DNA of 64,000 nt from contig NZ_FNFU01000002.1 of assembly GCF_900101115.1 (NCBI RefSeq), positions 249,971 through 313,970 on the forward strand, written 5' to 3'. Numbering within the stretch: position 1 is the first letter of the stretch; every line of letters begins with the position of its first letter. Below, piece by piece: positions 8,432 to 16,419 of the stretch. The notes beneath the pieces were generated by a model, which saw only the letters and a list, made by a program, of their open reading frames with translations, made no database searches and was not told the DNA's origin. The stretch comes from Cryobacterium psychrotolerans. Lineage in GTDB: Bacteria; Actinomycetota; Actinomycetes; Actinomycetales; Microbacteriaceae. Made by a program: the position numbers and the translations under genes.

Positions 8432-8992
8432 TCAGGCGTGCTGGATCGGTATGGCCGTTGTGGTCGGTGCGTGCAGGAAGAGCGTCTCGAGCGCCGGGCC
8501 GAGTTCGGCGACCCACGCCGCGTAGCCTTCGTCATTGACGTGGAGCCGGTCGTTGGTGAACGCGGCAGACAGTTCGCCGTCGGGCTCGGCCATCGCCGGC
8601 CAGAGGTCCAGGTACTGCGCGTGCTGGGTGGGCGCGAATTGGCGGAGGTGGCGGTTGATCGACCGGATGGTGGTCGCGAATTCACGCTCGCGCGGCAGCA
8701 CGGACTGCACGAGGAGCCGGGTATGCGGGAGGCGCTTGCGGAGGGTCACGAGGATGGTCTCGATGTTGCGGACGACATACTCGTCCGACCGGCGCCAGCC
8801 CAGGTCGTTAGTGCCGATCAGCAGCACGACGGCGTCCGGTGCCATGCCGACGACGGAATCCAGCCGGGCAATGGCCTCGTCGGTGGTGTCCCCGCCGACA
8901 CCGAGATTCTGCACCTCGAACGTCGGAAGCGATTCCTCCCAGCGGCCAGCCGCTGTGAGTCCGTCCCCGAGAAAAACTATCGATCCCGACAT
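8432..8992 (-). CDS. SGNH-fold protein lacking the nucleophile Ser
   Basis: 186 residues, SGNH/GDSL hydrolase fold. Block I reads FLGDGLTAAGRW: the catalytic Ser of GDS is Gly11 (codon GGA). The rest is intact: block II Gly in NLGVGGDTT, block III GTND at 60-63, block V D148-x-x-H151 in NDRLHVNDEGY. The family hydrolyses esters or acyl groups on lipids and sugars. Without Ser it may be a binding protein or an inactive relative. Start ATG 8990-8992 has a strong GAGGGAGG upstream; the 19-codon upstream extension is not needed. The next gene upstream is a glycerophosphodiesterase. Confidence 0.8.
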   Translation of the reverse strand: MSGSIVFLGDGLTAAGRWEESLPTFEVQNLGVGGDTTDEAIARLDSVVGMAPDAVVLLIGTNDLGWRRSDEYVVRNIETILVTLRKRLPHTRLLVQSVLPREREFATTIRSINRHLRQFAPTQHAQYLDLWPAMAEPDGELSAAFTNDRLHVNDEGYAAWVAELGPALETLFLHAPTTTAIPIQHA

Positions 8993-9061
8993 GCAGGCCT
9001 CCCTCAAACCATCTCCATCATGCCCCCAACGGGGCGGGGTGGCTAGCACTCCCAGCCGATG

Positions 9062-9970
9062 CTAGGTTGCGGAACCGGCCGCGCGCCCGGTCCCGGGCCC
9101 CGTGCCGGCCAGCCACGACTCGAGGTCGCCGGGCGTGTCCGTGATGATCCCGTCGACCCCGTGGTCCCGCACTTCGCTCCACATGTCCCGGGAATTGAGC
9201 GTGTAGCAGATCACGCCGAGCCCCGCCTCGTGCAGCAGCCGCACGGCATCCGGCGCATTCTGGACCGCGGCCGCCGTGGTCGCGAGCGCGATGACACCGA
9301 ACTGGCGGGCCATCGGCACAGGGTCGCCCGGGAGCTCCCGCACCAGCATGATCCGCGGGTAGCGCGCCGCCGCGACTTGGAGATTGGCCAGGGTGTCGAG
9401 GCTGAAGCTCTGCAGCACGACCCTCGACCGAACGTCATGGCGGTCGATCAGGGTGGTGACCGTGCGCACCTGCTCCACCGTCCAGCCGAACTTCAGCTCG
9501 ACCAGCGCCTTCTTGTCCGATTCCGCCACGCGGGCGAGGAACGCGTCGAGGGTGGGGATCCGGGTGCCGGCATAGGACTTGCCGTACCAGGCGCCGGCGT
9601 CGAGCCTCGCGAGCTCGGCCGCGGTGTGGTCGGAGACGCTTCCGTGACCGTCGGTCGTTCGGTCCAGCGTGACGTCGTGGAAGAGGACGGGCACGCCGTC
9701 GCTGCTCAGTTGCACGTCGGTCTCGACGAACTCGATGGGTCCGCTGAGCGCTAGGTCGAAGGCGGGCATGGTGTTCTCCGGCGCCGCGGACCCGTCGCCG
9801 CGGTGGCCGGCCACGAAGGCGCCTTCACCCGGCGCTCGGAGCGTTCCGAAAACGTCGACGGCCTCGACCCGCTCGGTGAGCGGACCGAGCACGAGCACGA
9901 GGACCACGAGGGCCGTCGCCGGGATCGCGAACAGGAGGGACATGCCGCGGACGGACCTCAATGCGCTCAT
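9062..9970 (-). CDS. Membrane-anchored glycerophosphodiester phosphodiesterase
   Basis: 302 residues: an N-terminal uncleaved-looking helix (about 10-30), then a GDPD TIM barrel with H56-R-G, E65-N-T, E83-x-D85 and H98-D, the metal and acid-base residues of the family. It hydrolyses glycerophosphodiesters to glycerol-3-phosphate and alcohol, probably outside the membrane. The C-terminus GVDGIITDTPGDLESWL is the standard barrel end. ATG start; no clear Shine-Dalgarno, and the TACCCT 3 nt before the ATG is too close for a normal leaderless start, so start choice is less certain. Confidence 0.88.
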   Translation of the reverse strand: MSALRSVRGMSLLFAIPATALVVLVLVLGPLTERVEAVDVFGTLRAPGEGAFVAGHRGDGSAAPENTMPAFDLALSGPIEFVETDVQLSSDGVPVLFHDVTLDRTTDGHGSVSDHTAAELARLDAGAWYGKSYAGTRIPTLDAFLARVAESDKKALVELKFGWTVEQVRTVTTLIDRHDVRSRVVLQSFSLDTLANLQVAAARYPRIMLVRELPGDPVPMARQFGVIALATTAAAVQNAPDAVRLLHEAGLGVICYTLNSRDMWSEVRDHGVDGIITDTPGDLESWLAGTGPGTGRAAGSAT

Positions 9971-10053
9971 TGCAGGGTAGAGCCTCTCTGGCTGCCCGGC
10001 GCCACGCTGCGGCGGACAGTCCGGTCACTCTACCGCGACCCGTTATCGTTCCG

Positions 10054-11568
10054 TTACCTGCGACGCTGCCCCAGCTCGGGGGTGACTTCTGCCGGGCCTG
10101 ACTCCTCTGCGGCGGCCTCTTCGGTGATCCGGTTGGCCATGCCGCTGAAGATGATGCCGTGGAACGGGAGGATCGACCACCAGTACAGCCGGCCGCCGAG
10201 CCCTCGGGGGAAGAAGATGGCGCGCTGCCGGTAGAGCGCCCCGCCGTCATCCGTGGGTTCGACGCTCAGCTCGAGCCACGCGCGGCCGGGCACCCGCATC
10301 TCCGCTCGCAGGCGCAGGAAGCGGCCGCGGTCGATGCGTTCCACCCGCCAGAAGTCGAGCGCGTCGCCGGTGTGCAGGCGGTCGGGATCGCGGCGACCGC
10401 GGCGGAGGCCCACTCCGCCGACAACCTTGTCCATCCAGCCGCGGACGGCCCAAGCGAGCGGGAACGAATACCAGCCGTTCTCCCCGCCGATGCCCTCGAT
10501 CACCCGCCACAGGGCCTCCGGCTTCGCCGGCGTGCGCTTCTGGCGCAGGTCGGTGTACACGAGGTGTCCGGCCCAGTCCGGGTCGCTGGGCAGCGGGTTG
10601 CTCGAGGCGCCCTCGATCGACGCGTTCCGCCAGCTCGTTTCGACCTCGCCGCCCTGCATCCGGCCCAGGGCGAGCCGCACGGCGCGCCGATACCCGGTCA
10701 GGCCCCCCTCGGGCCGGGGGATGTACGTGTCGATGTCCCGCTCGCCCACCACGCAATCGTATTGGAGCGACGCGATGATCGGGATGGCGAGGTTGCGCGG
10801 GATGGGCGTGACCAGGTTGACCCACTGGGATGCCAGCCAGGGCGTGAGCACGGGGAGGGCCGCGATCGGGCGCTGCCGGAGACCGGCCTCCAGCGCGTAG
10901 CCGTTCATCATCTGGCCGTACCGGAGCACATCGGGGCCGCCGATGTCGAAGGTGCGGTTGACGTCGGCCGGGAGACCGGCGGCGGCCACGAGGTAGTAGA
11001 GCACGTCACGCACGGCGATCGGCTGGATGCGGTTGCGCACCCATTTGGGCGCCGGCATGTAGGGCAGCACGTCGGTGAGGTGGCGGATCATTTCGAATGA
11101 CGTCGAGCCGGATCCGATCACCACGCCGGCTTGCAACGCTGCCGTCGGCACGCCCGAGGCCAGCAGGATCCTGCCCACTTCCGCGCGCGACCGGAGGTGC
11201 GGGGAGAGCGTGTCGGTATCGGGGTGGAGCCCGCCCAGGTAGACGATCCGGGAGACGCCGGCGGCTGCCGCGGCTGCCGCGACGTTCTCGGCGGCCGTGC
11301 GCTCCGTTGCCTCGAAGTCCCCGCGGGCGCCCATGGAATGCACGAGGTAGTACAGCACGTCAACGTCGGCGCAGGCTTCCCGCAACGATCCGGGGTCCGC
11401 CAGGTCGCCCCGGACGATCTCGACCTGGCCGGCCCAGGGGACATCCGTCAGCTTCTGCGGCGAACGCACGAGTACGCGCACCGTGAAACCCGCCTCGAGC
11501 AGCAGGGGTACCAACCGGCCGCCGATGTAACCCGTTGCTCCGGTGACCAGGACGCGTCGTGAAGTCAT
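10054..11568 (-). CDS. NAD(P)-binding SDR fused to DUF2867
   Basis: 504 residues. The N-terminal atypical SDR (NmrA/YbjT-like) has GATGYIGG at 10-17, DLADPGSL and a middle region LGGLHPDTDTLSPHLRSR. From about residue 330 a DUF2867 domain follows (LWRVIEGIGGENGWYSFPLAW, then LELSVEPTDDGGALYRQ, IFFPRGLGGRLYWW). The same fusion occurs across actinobacteria, annotated as an SDR oxidoreductase of unknown substrate. The Tyr-x3-Lys of classical SDRs is not evident. Leaderless ATG start. Confidence 0.85.
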   Translation of the reverse strand: MTSRRVLVTGATGYIGGRLVPLLLEAGFTVRVLVRSPQKLTDVPWAGQVEIVRGDLADPGSLREACADVDVLYYLVHSMGARGDFEATERTAAENVAAAAAAAGVSRIVYLGGLHPDTDTLSPHLRSRAEVGRILLASGVPTAALQAGVVIGSGSTSFEMIRHLTDVLPYMPAPKWVRNRIQPIAVRDVLYYLVAAAGLPADVNRTFDIGGPDVLRYGQMMNGYALEAGLRQRPIAALPVLTPWLASQWVNLVTPIPRNLAIPIIASLQYDCVVGERDIDTYIPRPEGGLTGYRRAVRLALGRMQGGEVETSWRNASIEGASSNPLPSDPDWAGHLVYTDLRQKRTPAKPEALWRVIEGIGGENGWYSFPLAWAVRGWMDKVVGGVGLRRGRRDPDRLHTGDALDFWRVERIDRGRFLRLRAEMRVPGRAWLELSVEPTDDGGALYRQRAIFFPRGLGGRLYWWSILPFHGIIFSGMANRITEEAAAEESGPAEVTPELGQRRR

Positions 11569-11574
11569 GGCGGC

Positions 11575-11580
11575 AGTCTA
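11575..11580 (-). promoter_or_regulatory. -10-like box TAGACT, SDR-DUF2867 gene
   Basis: TAGACT, 6 nt (GCCGCC), then ATG at 11568 on the minus strand. Confidence 0.55.
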
Positions 11581-11688
11581 GGTGTCGCGCCTGATCCTCC
11601 GGTGGTATTTGGTGCGGCATCAGGGCCCGATTGACCGTCACGGTCCCGTGACCGGGCGCCGGGCCACTGTCCCCGAAAGGCAAAGTCC

Positions 11689-11784
11689 ATGGATTTTTGG
11701 GCGAGTTTATGGGATTTCGTTGGGTTCTTCTTCTGAACGATGGTGCTCGTCAGCTACCTGTATGTCCTGTTCGCGGTCACAGCG
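11689..11784 (+). pseudogene. Remnant of a small SHOCT/PLDc_N-type membrane protein gene
   Basis: An ATG 7 nt after an AAAGG ribosome-like site begins MDFWASLWDFVGFFF, then TGA at 11734, then in the same frame TMVLVSYLYVLFAVTA. Joined across the stop this matches, from memory of the family, the aromatic first helix of actinobacterial SHOCT/PLDc_N-like proteins (F-W-x-F-W-D...W-F-F-W-x-F-x-x-x-A-Y-L-x-x-L-F-A). Trp is expected where the TGA stands, a one-base change from TGG. After AVTA the frame becomes Arg/Gly-rich and unrelated, so the 3' part is lost. It is also unusually AT-rich for the window. Confidence 0.6.
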
Positions 11785-11843
11785 AGCAGGCAGGGCCCTC
11801 GGCGGCGCCCAGGCCGGGCGGGTCACCGACTAGGTGCACCCCG

Positions 11844-11860
11844 CCCGGTGCGGCACCGGG
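11844..11860 (-). terminator. Hairpin after the aldehyde dehydrogenase operon
   Basis: CCCGGTGC and GCACCGGG with a one-base loop, beginning 14 nt beyond the stop of the last gene of the deo operon. No U tract follows. Confidence 0.5.
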
Positions 11861-11874
11861 TGGATCGGATCGGG

Positions 11875-12738
11875 TTAGATCAGGCCCTTCGTGTGCCACA
11901 CGGTCTTCGTCTCGGTGAACGCGACGATCCGGTCGATCGACGGGGTCGCCGCATCCGGGCCGTTCTCCGGTGGGAGCACGCGTTTGAGCGTCTCGGCGGC
12001 CGCGATCTGCAGGTCGACCCAGTCGATGGCTCCGGCCCCGACGAGGTCGAGCGCGTTGACATCCGCGTGGCTGGCCAGCCAGGGCGCGATCTCGGCGGGC
12101 GAACCGGTCAGGATGTTCACCACCCCGCCGGGCACGTCGCTGGTCGCGAGCACCTCGCTCAGGCTGATCGCCGACAGCGGCATGGTTTCGTTGGCGATGA
12201 CCACGACGGTGTTTCCGGCCACCAGTGCCGGGGCGACGACGCTGACGAGGCCGAGCAGCGAGCCACCGGCCTGCGGGGCGACGATCGCCACGATACCCGT
12301 GGGCTCGGGAACCGAAATATTGAAGAAGGGTCCGGAAACCGGGTTCGCGTTGCCGGCAACCTGCACGTACTTGTCGGCCCAGCCGGCGTACCAGACCCAG
12401 CGGTCGATGGCCTCGTCGACCTGGGCGGATGCCGCCGCGACGCTCACGCCCTCCGTCTGCACGATCTCGTCGACGAACTGCGCGCGACGCCCCTCGAGCA
12501 GCTCCGCGATCCGGTACAGCACCTGGCCGCGGTTGTAGGCGGTGGCGCCGGCCCAGCCACCCACTGCCGCCCGGGCCGCCACGACCGCCTCGCGGGCATC
12601 CTTACGGGAGGCCTTCGCCGCGTTGGCGAGGAAGTCGCCCTTCTTCGCGAGGATCTCGTACACGCGGCCGGACTCACTGCGCGGGAACTTGCCGCCGATG
12701 TAGAGCTTGTAGGTCTTGGGGATGGCGAGGCGGGTCAC
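11875..12738 (-). CDS. Half-length aldehyde dehydrogenase homologue
   Basis: 287 residues; full dehydrogenases have about 480. It matches the NAD-binding half (YKLYIGGKFPRSESG, WYAGWADKYVQV, PTGIVAIVAPQAGG, LVAGNTVVVIANE, PGGVVNILTG) but ends soon after the ADVNALDLVGAG segment. The ELGG glutamate and the catalytic Cys region are absent. The GTG start overlaps the stop of the full-length dehydrogenase gene (GTGA), so the two are made together, pointing to a partner subunit rather than an independent enzyme. The frame open upstream to 13821 is a shadow of the neighbour. Confidence 0.82.
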   Translation of the reverse strand: MTRLAIPKTYKLYIGGKFPRSESGRVYEILAKKGDFLANAAKASRKDAREAVVAARAAVGGWAGATAYNRGQVLYRIAELLEGRRAQFVDEIVQTEGVSVAAASAQVDEAIDRWVWYAGWADKYVQVAGNANPVSGPFFNISVPEPTGIVAIVAPQAGGSLLGLVSVVAPALVAGNTVVVIANETMPLSAISLSEVLATSDVPGGVVNILTGSPAEIAPWLASHADVNALDLVGAGAIDWVDLQIAAAETLKRVLPPENGPDAATPSIDRIVAFTETKTVWHTKGLI

Positions 12739-14294
12739 TTGGCGGCCTTCTTTCGAGCGGAAACGGCGGGGGCTGCGGGGGCTGCGGGGGCTGCGGGAGT
12801 GGCGGAGGCGGCAGGAGCGGTGCCCGAACGCGGACGGCTCGGCGCCGGCTTGAGGTACGGCGCCGGCTTGAGGTACGCGGCCAGGCCCGGGCGGCCTCCC
12901 TCGCGTCCGTACCCGGATTCCTTGTAGCCGCCGAAGGGACTGGCCGGGTCGAACCGGTTGAAGGTGTTCGCCCAGATGACGCCGGCGCGCAGCTTGTCGG
13001 CGACGGCCAGGATGCGGCTGCCCTTGTCGCTCCAGATGCCGGCGGAGAGGCCGTAGGGGGTGTTGTTCGCCTTCGCGATGGCCTCGGCGGGTGTGCGGAA
13101 GGTCAGCACCGAGAGCACGGGTCCGAAGATCTCGTCGCGGGCGATGCGGTGGCTGGTCGACACGTTGGTGAAGATCGTCGGCGCGAACCAGAAGCCGTTC
13201 TCCGGGATGGCGCAGTCGGCGCTCCAGCGCTCGGCGCCTTCCTGCTCCCCCATGGCGGTGAGCTCGGTGATGCGCCGAAGCTGGTCGGCGCTGTTGATCG
13301 CACCGATGTCGGTGTTCTTGTCGAGCGGGTCGCCGAGGCGGAGGGTGGAGATGCGGTCCTTGAGCCGGTCGATGACCTCGTCGTGGATGCTCTCCTGCAC
13401 CAGGAGCCGGCTGCCGGCGCAGCAGACGTGGCCCTGGTTGAAGAAGATGCCGTTGACGACGCCCTCGATGGCCTGGTCGATCGGCGCGTCGTCGAAGACG
13501 ATGTTCGCGGCCTTGCCGCCGAGCTCGAGGGTGAGCTTCTTGTCGGTGCCCGCGACGGAGCGGGCGATCGCCCGGCCGACCGCGGTCGAGCCGGTGAAGG
13601 CGACCTTGTTGACATCCGGGTGGTTGACGAGCGCCTGCCCGGTGTCGCCGGCGCCGGTGATGATGTTGACCACCCCGGGCGGCAGGTCGGCCTGCTGCAG
13701 GATCTCGGCGAAGAGCAGGGCGGTCAGCGAGGTCGTCTCGGCGGGCTTCAGCACGACCGTGTTGCCCGCGGCGAGCGCCGGCGCGATCTTCCACGCCAGC
13801 ATGAGCAGGGGGAAGTTCCACGGGATGACCTGGGCGGCGACGCCGAGCGAGGCCGGGTTCGGGCCGAGCCCGGCGTGATCGAGCTTGTCGGCCCAGCCGG
13901 CGTAGTAGAAGAACCAGGCTGCGACGAGGGGAACGTCGACGTCGCGGCTCTCCTTGATCGGCTTGCCGTTGTCGAGGCTCTCGGCCACGGCCAGTTCACG
14001 GGCCCGTTCCTGCACGAGTCGGGCGATGCGGAACAGGTACTTTCCGCGGTCGCTGCCGGAGAGGCGGGACCAGGCACCGGTGTAGGCGCGGCGTGCTGCG
14101 GCCACGGCGGCGTCGACATCCGCCGCATTGGCGTTGGCGATCATCGCGATCTGCTTCTCGGTGGCCGGGTTGATGGTCTGGAAGGGTGTGCCTCGTCCGG
14201 CGACGAATTCGCCGTCGATGAACAGGCCGTAGTCCGAACGGAGGTTCAGGATCGCCTGCGACTCCGGGGCCGGGGCGTAATCAAGGAAGTTCAT
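12735..14294 (-). CDS. Aldehyde dehydrogenase, deoxyribose operon
   Basis: 519 residues with all key residues: IPWNFPLLM, LKPAE, FTGSTAVGR, E257 in LELGG, and C291 in GHVCCAGSR. It oxidises an aldehyde with NAD(P)+. Beside deoC the obvious substrate is acetaldehyde from deoxyribose-5-phosphate cleavage, which is inference. A C-terminal extension of about 45 residues follows the normal end: a direct repeat YLKPAPYLKPAP, an Ala/Pro run (encoded by 9-nt repeats near 12775-12800), and a basic RKKAAK end. ATG start with AGGA overlapping the deoC stop, 8 nt from it. Confidence 0.9.
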   Translation of the reverse strand: MNFLDYAPAPESQAILNLRSDYGLFIDGEFVAGRGTPFQTINPATEKQIAMIANANAADVDAAVAAARRAYTGAWSRLSGSDRGKYLFRIARLVQERARELAVAESLDNGKPIKESRDVDVPLVAAWFFYYAGWADKLDHAGLGPNPASLGVAAQVIPWNFPLLMLAWKIAPALAAGNTVVLKPAETTSLTALLFAEILQQADLPPGVVNIITGAGDTGQALVNHPDVNKVAFTGSTAVGRAIARSVAGTDKKLTLELGGKAANIVFDDAPIDQAIEGVVNGIFFNQGHVCCAGSRLLVQESIHDEVIDRLKDRISTLRLGDPLDKNTDIGAINSADQLRRITELTAMGEQEGAERWSADCAIPENGFWFAPTIFTNVSTSHRIARDEIFGPVLSVLTFRTPAEAIAKANNTPYGLSAGIWSDKGSRILAVADKLRAGVIWANTFNRFDPASPFGGYKESGYGREGGRPGLAAYLKPAPYLKPAPSRPRSGTAPAASATPAAPAAPAAPAVSARKKAAK

Positions 14295-14302
14295 GGGATG
14301 TC

Positions 14303-15319
14303 CTAATCGATCGTCACGTAGTCGGGGCCGGAGTAGTGCCCGGTCGTCATCTTCTGGCGCTGCAGCAGCACGTCGTTGAGCAGGCTGGACGCGCCGAAGC
14401 GGAACAGGTGCGGCTGGAGCCACTCCTCGCCCACGGTCTCGGCGACGGTCACGAGGTACTTGATCGCGTCCTTGGAGGTGCGGATGCCGCCGGCCGGCTT
14501 GACGCCGATCTTCTCGCCGGTCAGGCGGTGCCAGTCGCGCACCACCTCGAGCATCGACAGGGTCACCGGGAGGGTTGCCGCGGGCGCCACCTTGCCGGTC
14601 GAGGTCTTGATGAAGTCGCCGCCGGCGAGGATGGCGAGCCAGGACGCCCTGCGCACGTTGTCGTAGGTGTTGAGTTCGCCGGTCTCCAGGATCACCTTGA
14701 GGTGCGCGTGGCTTCCGTCTTGCCGCCGGCAGGCCTCCTTGACGGCGACGATCTCGTCGAAGACGCGCCCATAGTGGCCGGAGAGGAACGCCCCCCGGTC
14801 GATCACCATGTCGATTTCGTCGGCACCGGCCGCGACCGCGTCGGCGGTATCGGCCAGCTTGACGGCGAGCGACGCACGCCCGCTCGGGAAGGCCGTGGCG
14901 ACGGCGGCGACGGCGATGCCGTTACCGGTGCCTGCCGCGTGGGCGGAGCCGAGGGCCTCGACGGCGTGCGGGACCATGTCGCCGTACACGCAGACCGCGG
15001 CCACTCGCGGGCAGTCCGGGTCGCCGGCATCCGGGGTGAGGGCCTTGCCCACGAGGGAACGCACCTTGCCTCGGGTGTCGGCACCCTCGAGGGTGGTGAG
15101 GTCGATCAGCCCGATGGTCGTGTCGAGCGCCAACTTCTTCGAGGTGGTCTTGATCGAACGGCTGCCGAGGTCGGCCGCGCGCTGTTCGAGGCCGACGGCG
15201 TCGATCCCGGGGATGCCGTGCAGGTAGCGGCGCAGGTTCGCGTCGGTGGCCTCACCGCCCAGCAGAGCCAGGGTGCGGTCGCGGGGGGCCAGGCGTGCGG
15301 CCAGTTGACTGCTAGTCAT
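14303..15319 (-). CDS. deoC: Deoxyribose-phosphate aldolase
   Basis: 338 residues, class I aldolase. Schiff-base Lys238 in GGDFIKTSTGK, second Lys274 in GVKPAGGIRTS, and acidic ADEIDMVID. It splits 2-deoxyribose-5-phosphate into glyceraldehyde-3-phosphate and acetaldehyde. It is about 70-80 residues longer than the E. coli enzyme because of an N-terminal extension (RTLALLGGEATDANLRRYL) typical of actinobacterial forms. ATG start with AAGGA upstream. It lies 25 nt after the regulator gene and 8 nt before the dehydrogenase gene. Confidence 0.93.
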   Translation of the reverse strand: MTSSQLAARLAPRDRTLALLGGEATDANLRRYLHGIPGIDAVGLEQRAADLGSRSIKTTSKKLALDTTIGLIDLTTLEGADTRGKVRSLVGKALTPDAGDPDCPRVAAVCVYGDMVPHAVEALGSAHAAGTGNGIAVAAVATAFPSGRASLAVKLADTADAVAAGADEIDMVIDRGAFLSGHYGRVFDEIVAVKEACRRQDGSHAHLKVILETGELNTYDNVRRASWLAILAGGDFIKTSTGKVAPAATLPVTLSMLEVVRDWHRLTGEKIGVKPAGGIRTSKDAIKYLVTVAETVGEEWLQPHLFRFGASSLLNDVLLQRQKMTTGHYSGPDYVTID

Positions 15320-15344
15320 GAGTTGTCCTTGCGGTTGGTGTGTG

Positions 15345-16304
15345 TCATACGTCGTCGCCGAGCAGGGCCCGGGCGGTGTCTTCGTCGGTGACCAGCACGG
15401 TGCAGAGCCCGCTGCCGACGATCGCGCGGGCGACGGCGTGCTTGGCGCCGCCGGAGATCACGGCTATGGCGAGGGTCGCCCGCCGCAGTTGTTCAAGCTG
15501 GATGCCGAGCGTGCGTTCGTCGAGCTCGGAGTCGACGATGTCGCCGTTCTTGTCGATGTAGCGGCCGACGATGTCGCCCACAGCCCCCCTGCGCACGAGC
15601 TCCGCCACCTCGTCCGGGCTCAGGTAGCCGCTGTCGACGAGCGCGGAATGGGCGTCGGCCTGGCCCGCGCTGTAGAGGTATGCGGATGCCCCGGCCGCCT
15701 GTTCGAGGACGGCGGCCACGGCGCGGTCCGATTCGATCGCCTGCTTCGTTTCCAGCCGTTCCAGGATGGCCGGACTCGGCAGCAGGGTCGCCGCGCCGAA
15801 CGCCTTGTGGGCGATGGTGACCGCGGTCGTCGCGGCGGTGCCCGCACGTTTGTTCAGGCTGACGCCGCCGTTGATCTGCACGACGTCGACCCCGGGGGCC
15901 CAGCCGTGCTTGAGGTGCAGCGACACGTCGTGGAGGGTGCGGCCCCAGCTGATGCCCAGGGTGCGCGGGATCGGGCGGAGTCCGGTGAGGTAGTCGGCAG
16001 CCGCCTGCGCGGTGCGGGACTGGAGTTCCTCGTCGTTGGCCACGCCGACCGACGACACGACGATGGCGTCCGTCAGGCCGGTCGACTCGCGGAGGCGGCG
16101 TTCGACGGGAAGCCGCCGGGCGCGCGGATGCACGATCTCGATCCGGATGAATCCGCTCGCCTTCGCCTGGGCGAGGAGCCGGCCGACCTTCCAGCGGGTG
16201 AGGCGCAGGATCGATCCGATCTCATCCTGCGTCTTGTTCTCTTCGTAGTAGAGCTCGGCGGCACGAATGGACATCAACTCGTCGGTATTGATCACCCGGG
16301 GCAC
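15345..16304 (-). CDS. SorC/DeoR-type transcriptional regulator of the deo operon
   Basis: About 319 residues: an N-terminal helix-turn-helix (YYEENKTQDEIGSILRLTRWKVGRLL, residues ~20-45) and a SorC-type sugar-phosphate-binding domain (LGISWGRTLHDVS, QINGGVS, LLPSPAIL, AVISGGAKHAVARAI). The family includes B. subtilis DeoR, which senses deoxyribose-5-phosphate, matching deoC downstream. Start is unsure: the GTG at 16304 has GGAGA only 2 nt away; the GTG three codons in has a better spacing of about 9 nt. Its promoter and a 14-bp palindrome lie upstream. Confidence 0.88.
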   Translation of the reverse strand: MPRVINTDELMSIRAAELYYEENKTQDEIGSILRLTRWKVGRLLAQAKASGFIRIEIVHPRARRLPVERRLRESTGLTDAIVVSSVGVANDEELQSRTAQAAADYLTGLRPIPRTLGISWGRTLHDVSLHLKHGWAPGVDVVQINGGVSLNKRAGTAATTAVTIAHKAFGAATLLPSPAILERLETKQAIESDRAVAAVLEQAAGASAYLYSAGQADAHSALVDSGYLSPDEVAELVRRGAVGDIVGRYIDKNGDIVDSELDERTLGIQLEQLRRATLAIAVISGGAKHAVARAIVGSGLCTVLVTDEDTARALLGDDV

Positions 16305-16325
16305 TCTCCATTCGCGTCGTCCCCC

Positions 16326-16354
16326 AGCCTAAGAGTCACGGAGCATCCGAACAA
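16326..16354 (-). promoter_or_regulatory. Promoter of the deo operon (TTGTTC-17-TAGGCT)
   Basis: On the minus strand TTGTTC (16354-16349), a 17-nt spacer and TAGGCT (16331-16326). The best -35/-10 pair in the window, giving a leader of about 15 nt before the regulator gene. Confidence 0.6.
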
Positions 16355-16370
16355 CAGCTGTGGGGCATAT

Positions 16371-16384
16371 TGCTCATATGAGCA
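16371..16384. promoter_or_regulatory. 14-bp perfect palindrome, candidate operator
   Basis: TGCTCATATGAGCA, between the divergent deo operon and ROK kinase genes. It lies just upstream of where the -35 of the kinase promoter would be and about 17 nt upstream of the deo -35. The neighbouring SorC/DeoR regulator is the natural candidate to bind it. Confidence 0.5.
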
Positions 16385-16407
16385 GGAGGGGCTGCCCGGT
16401 CACGCCC

Positions 16408-16413
16408 TAGGCT
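16408..16413 (+). promoter_or_regulatory. -10-like box TAGGCT, ROK kinase gene
   Basis: TAGGCT, 6 nt (CGGAAC), ATG at 16420. Confidence 0.55.
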
Positions 16414-16419
16414 CGGAAC

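Larger units (their letters stand above)
11581..11874. other. Gene-free stretch between SDR and aldehyde dehydrogenase genes
   Basis: No intact gene. It holds a small palindrome GTCACGG-TC-CCGTGAC (11637-11652), a remnant of a short membrane-protein gene (11689-11784) and a terminator-like hairpin (11844-11860). Confidence 0.6.

Noticed and set aside
11740-12927. 395-residue plus-strand frame running into the aldehyde dehydrogenase gene
   Set aside because: Only its first ~15 codons resemble a protein (the SHOCT-like remnant); the rest is antisense to the dehydrogenase.
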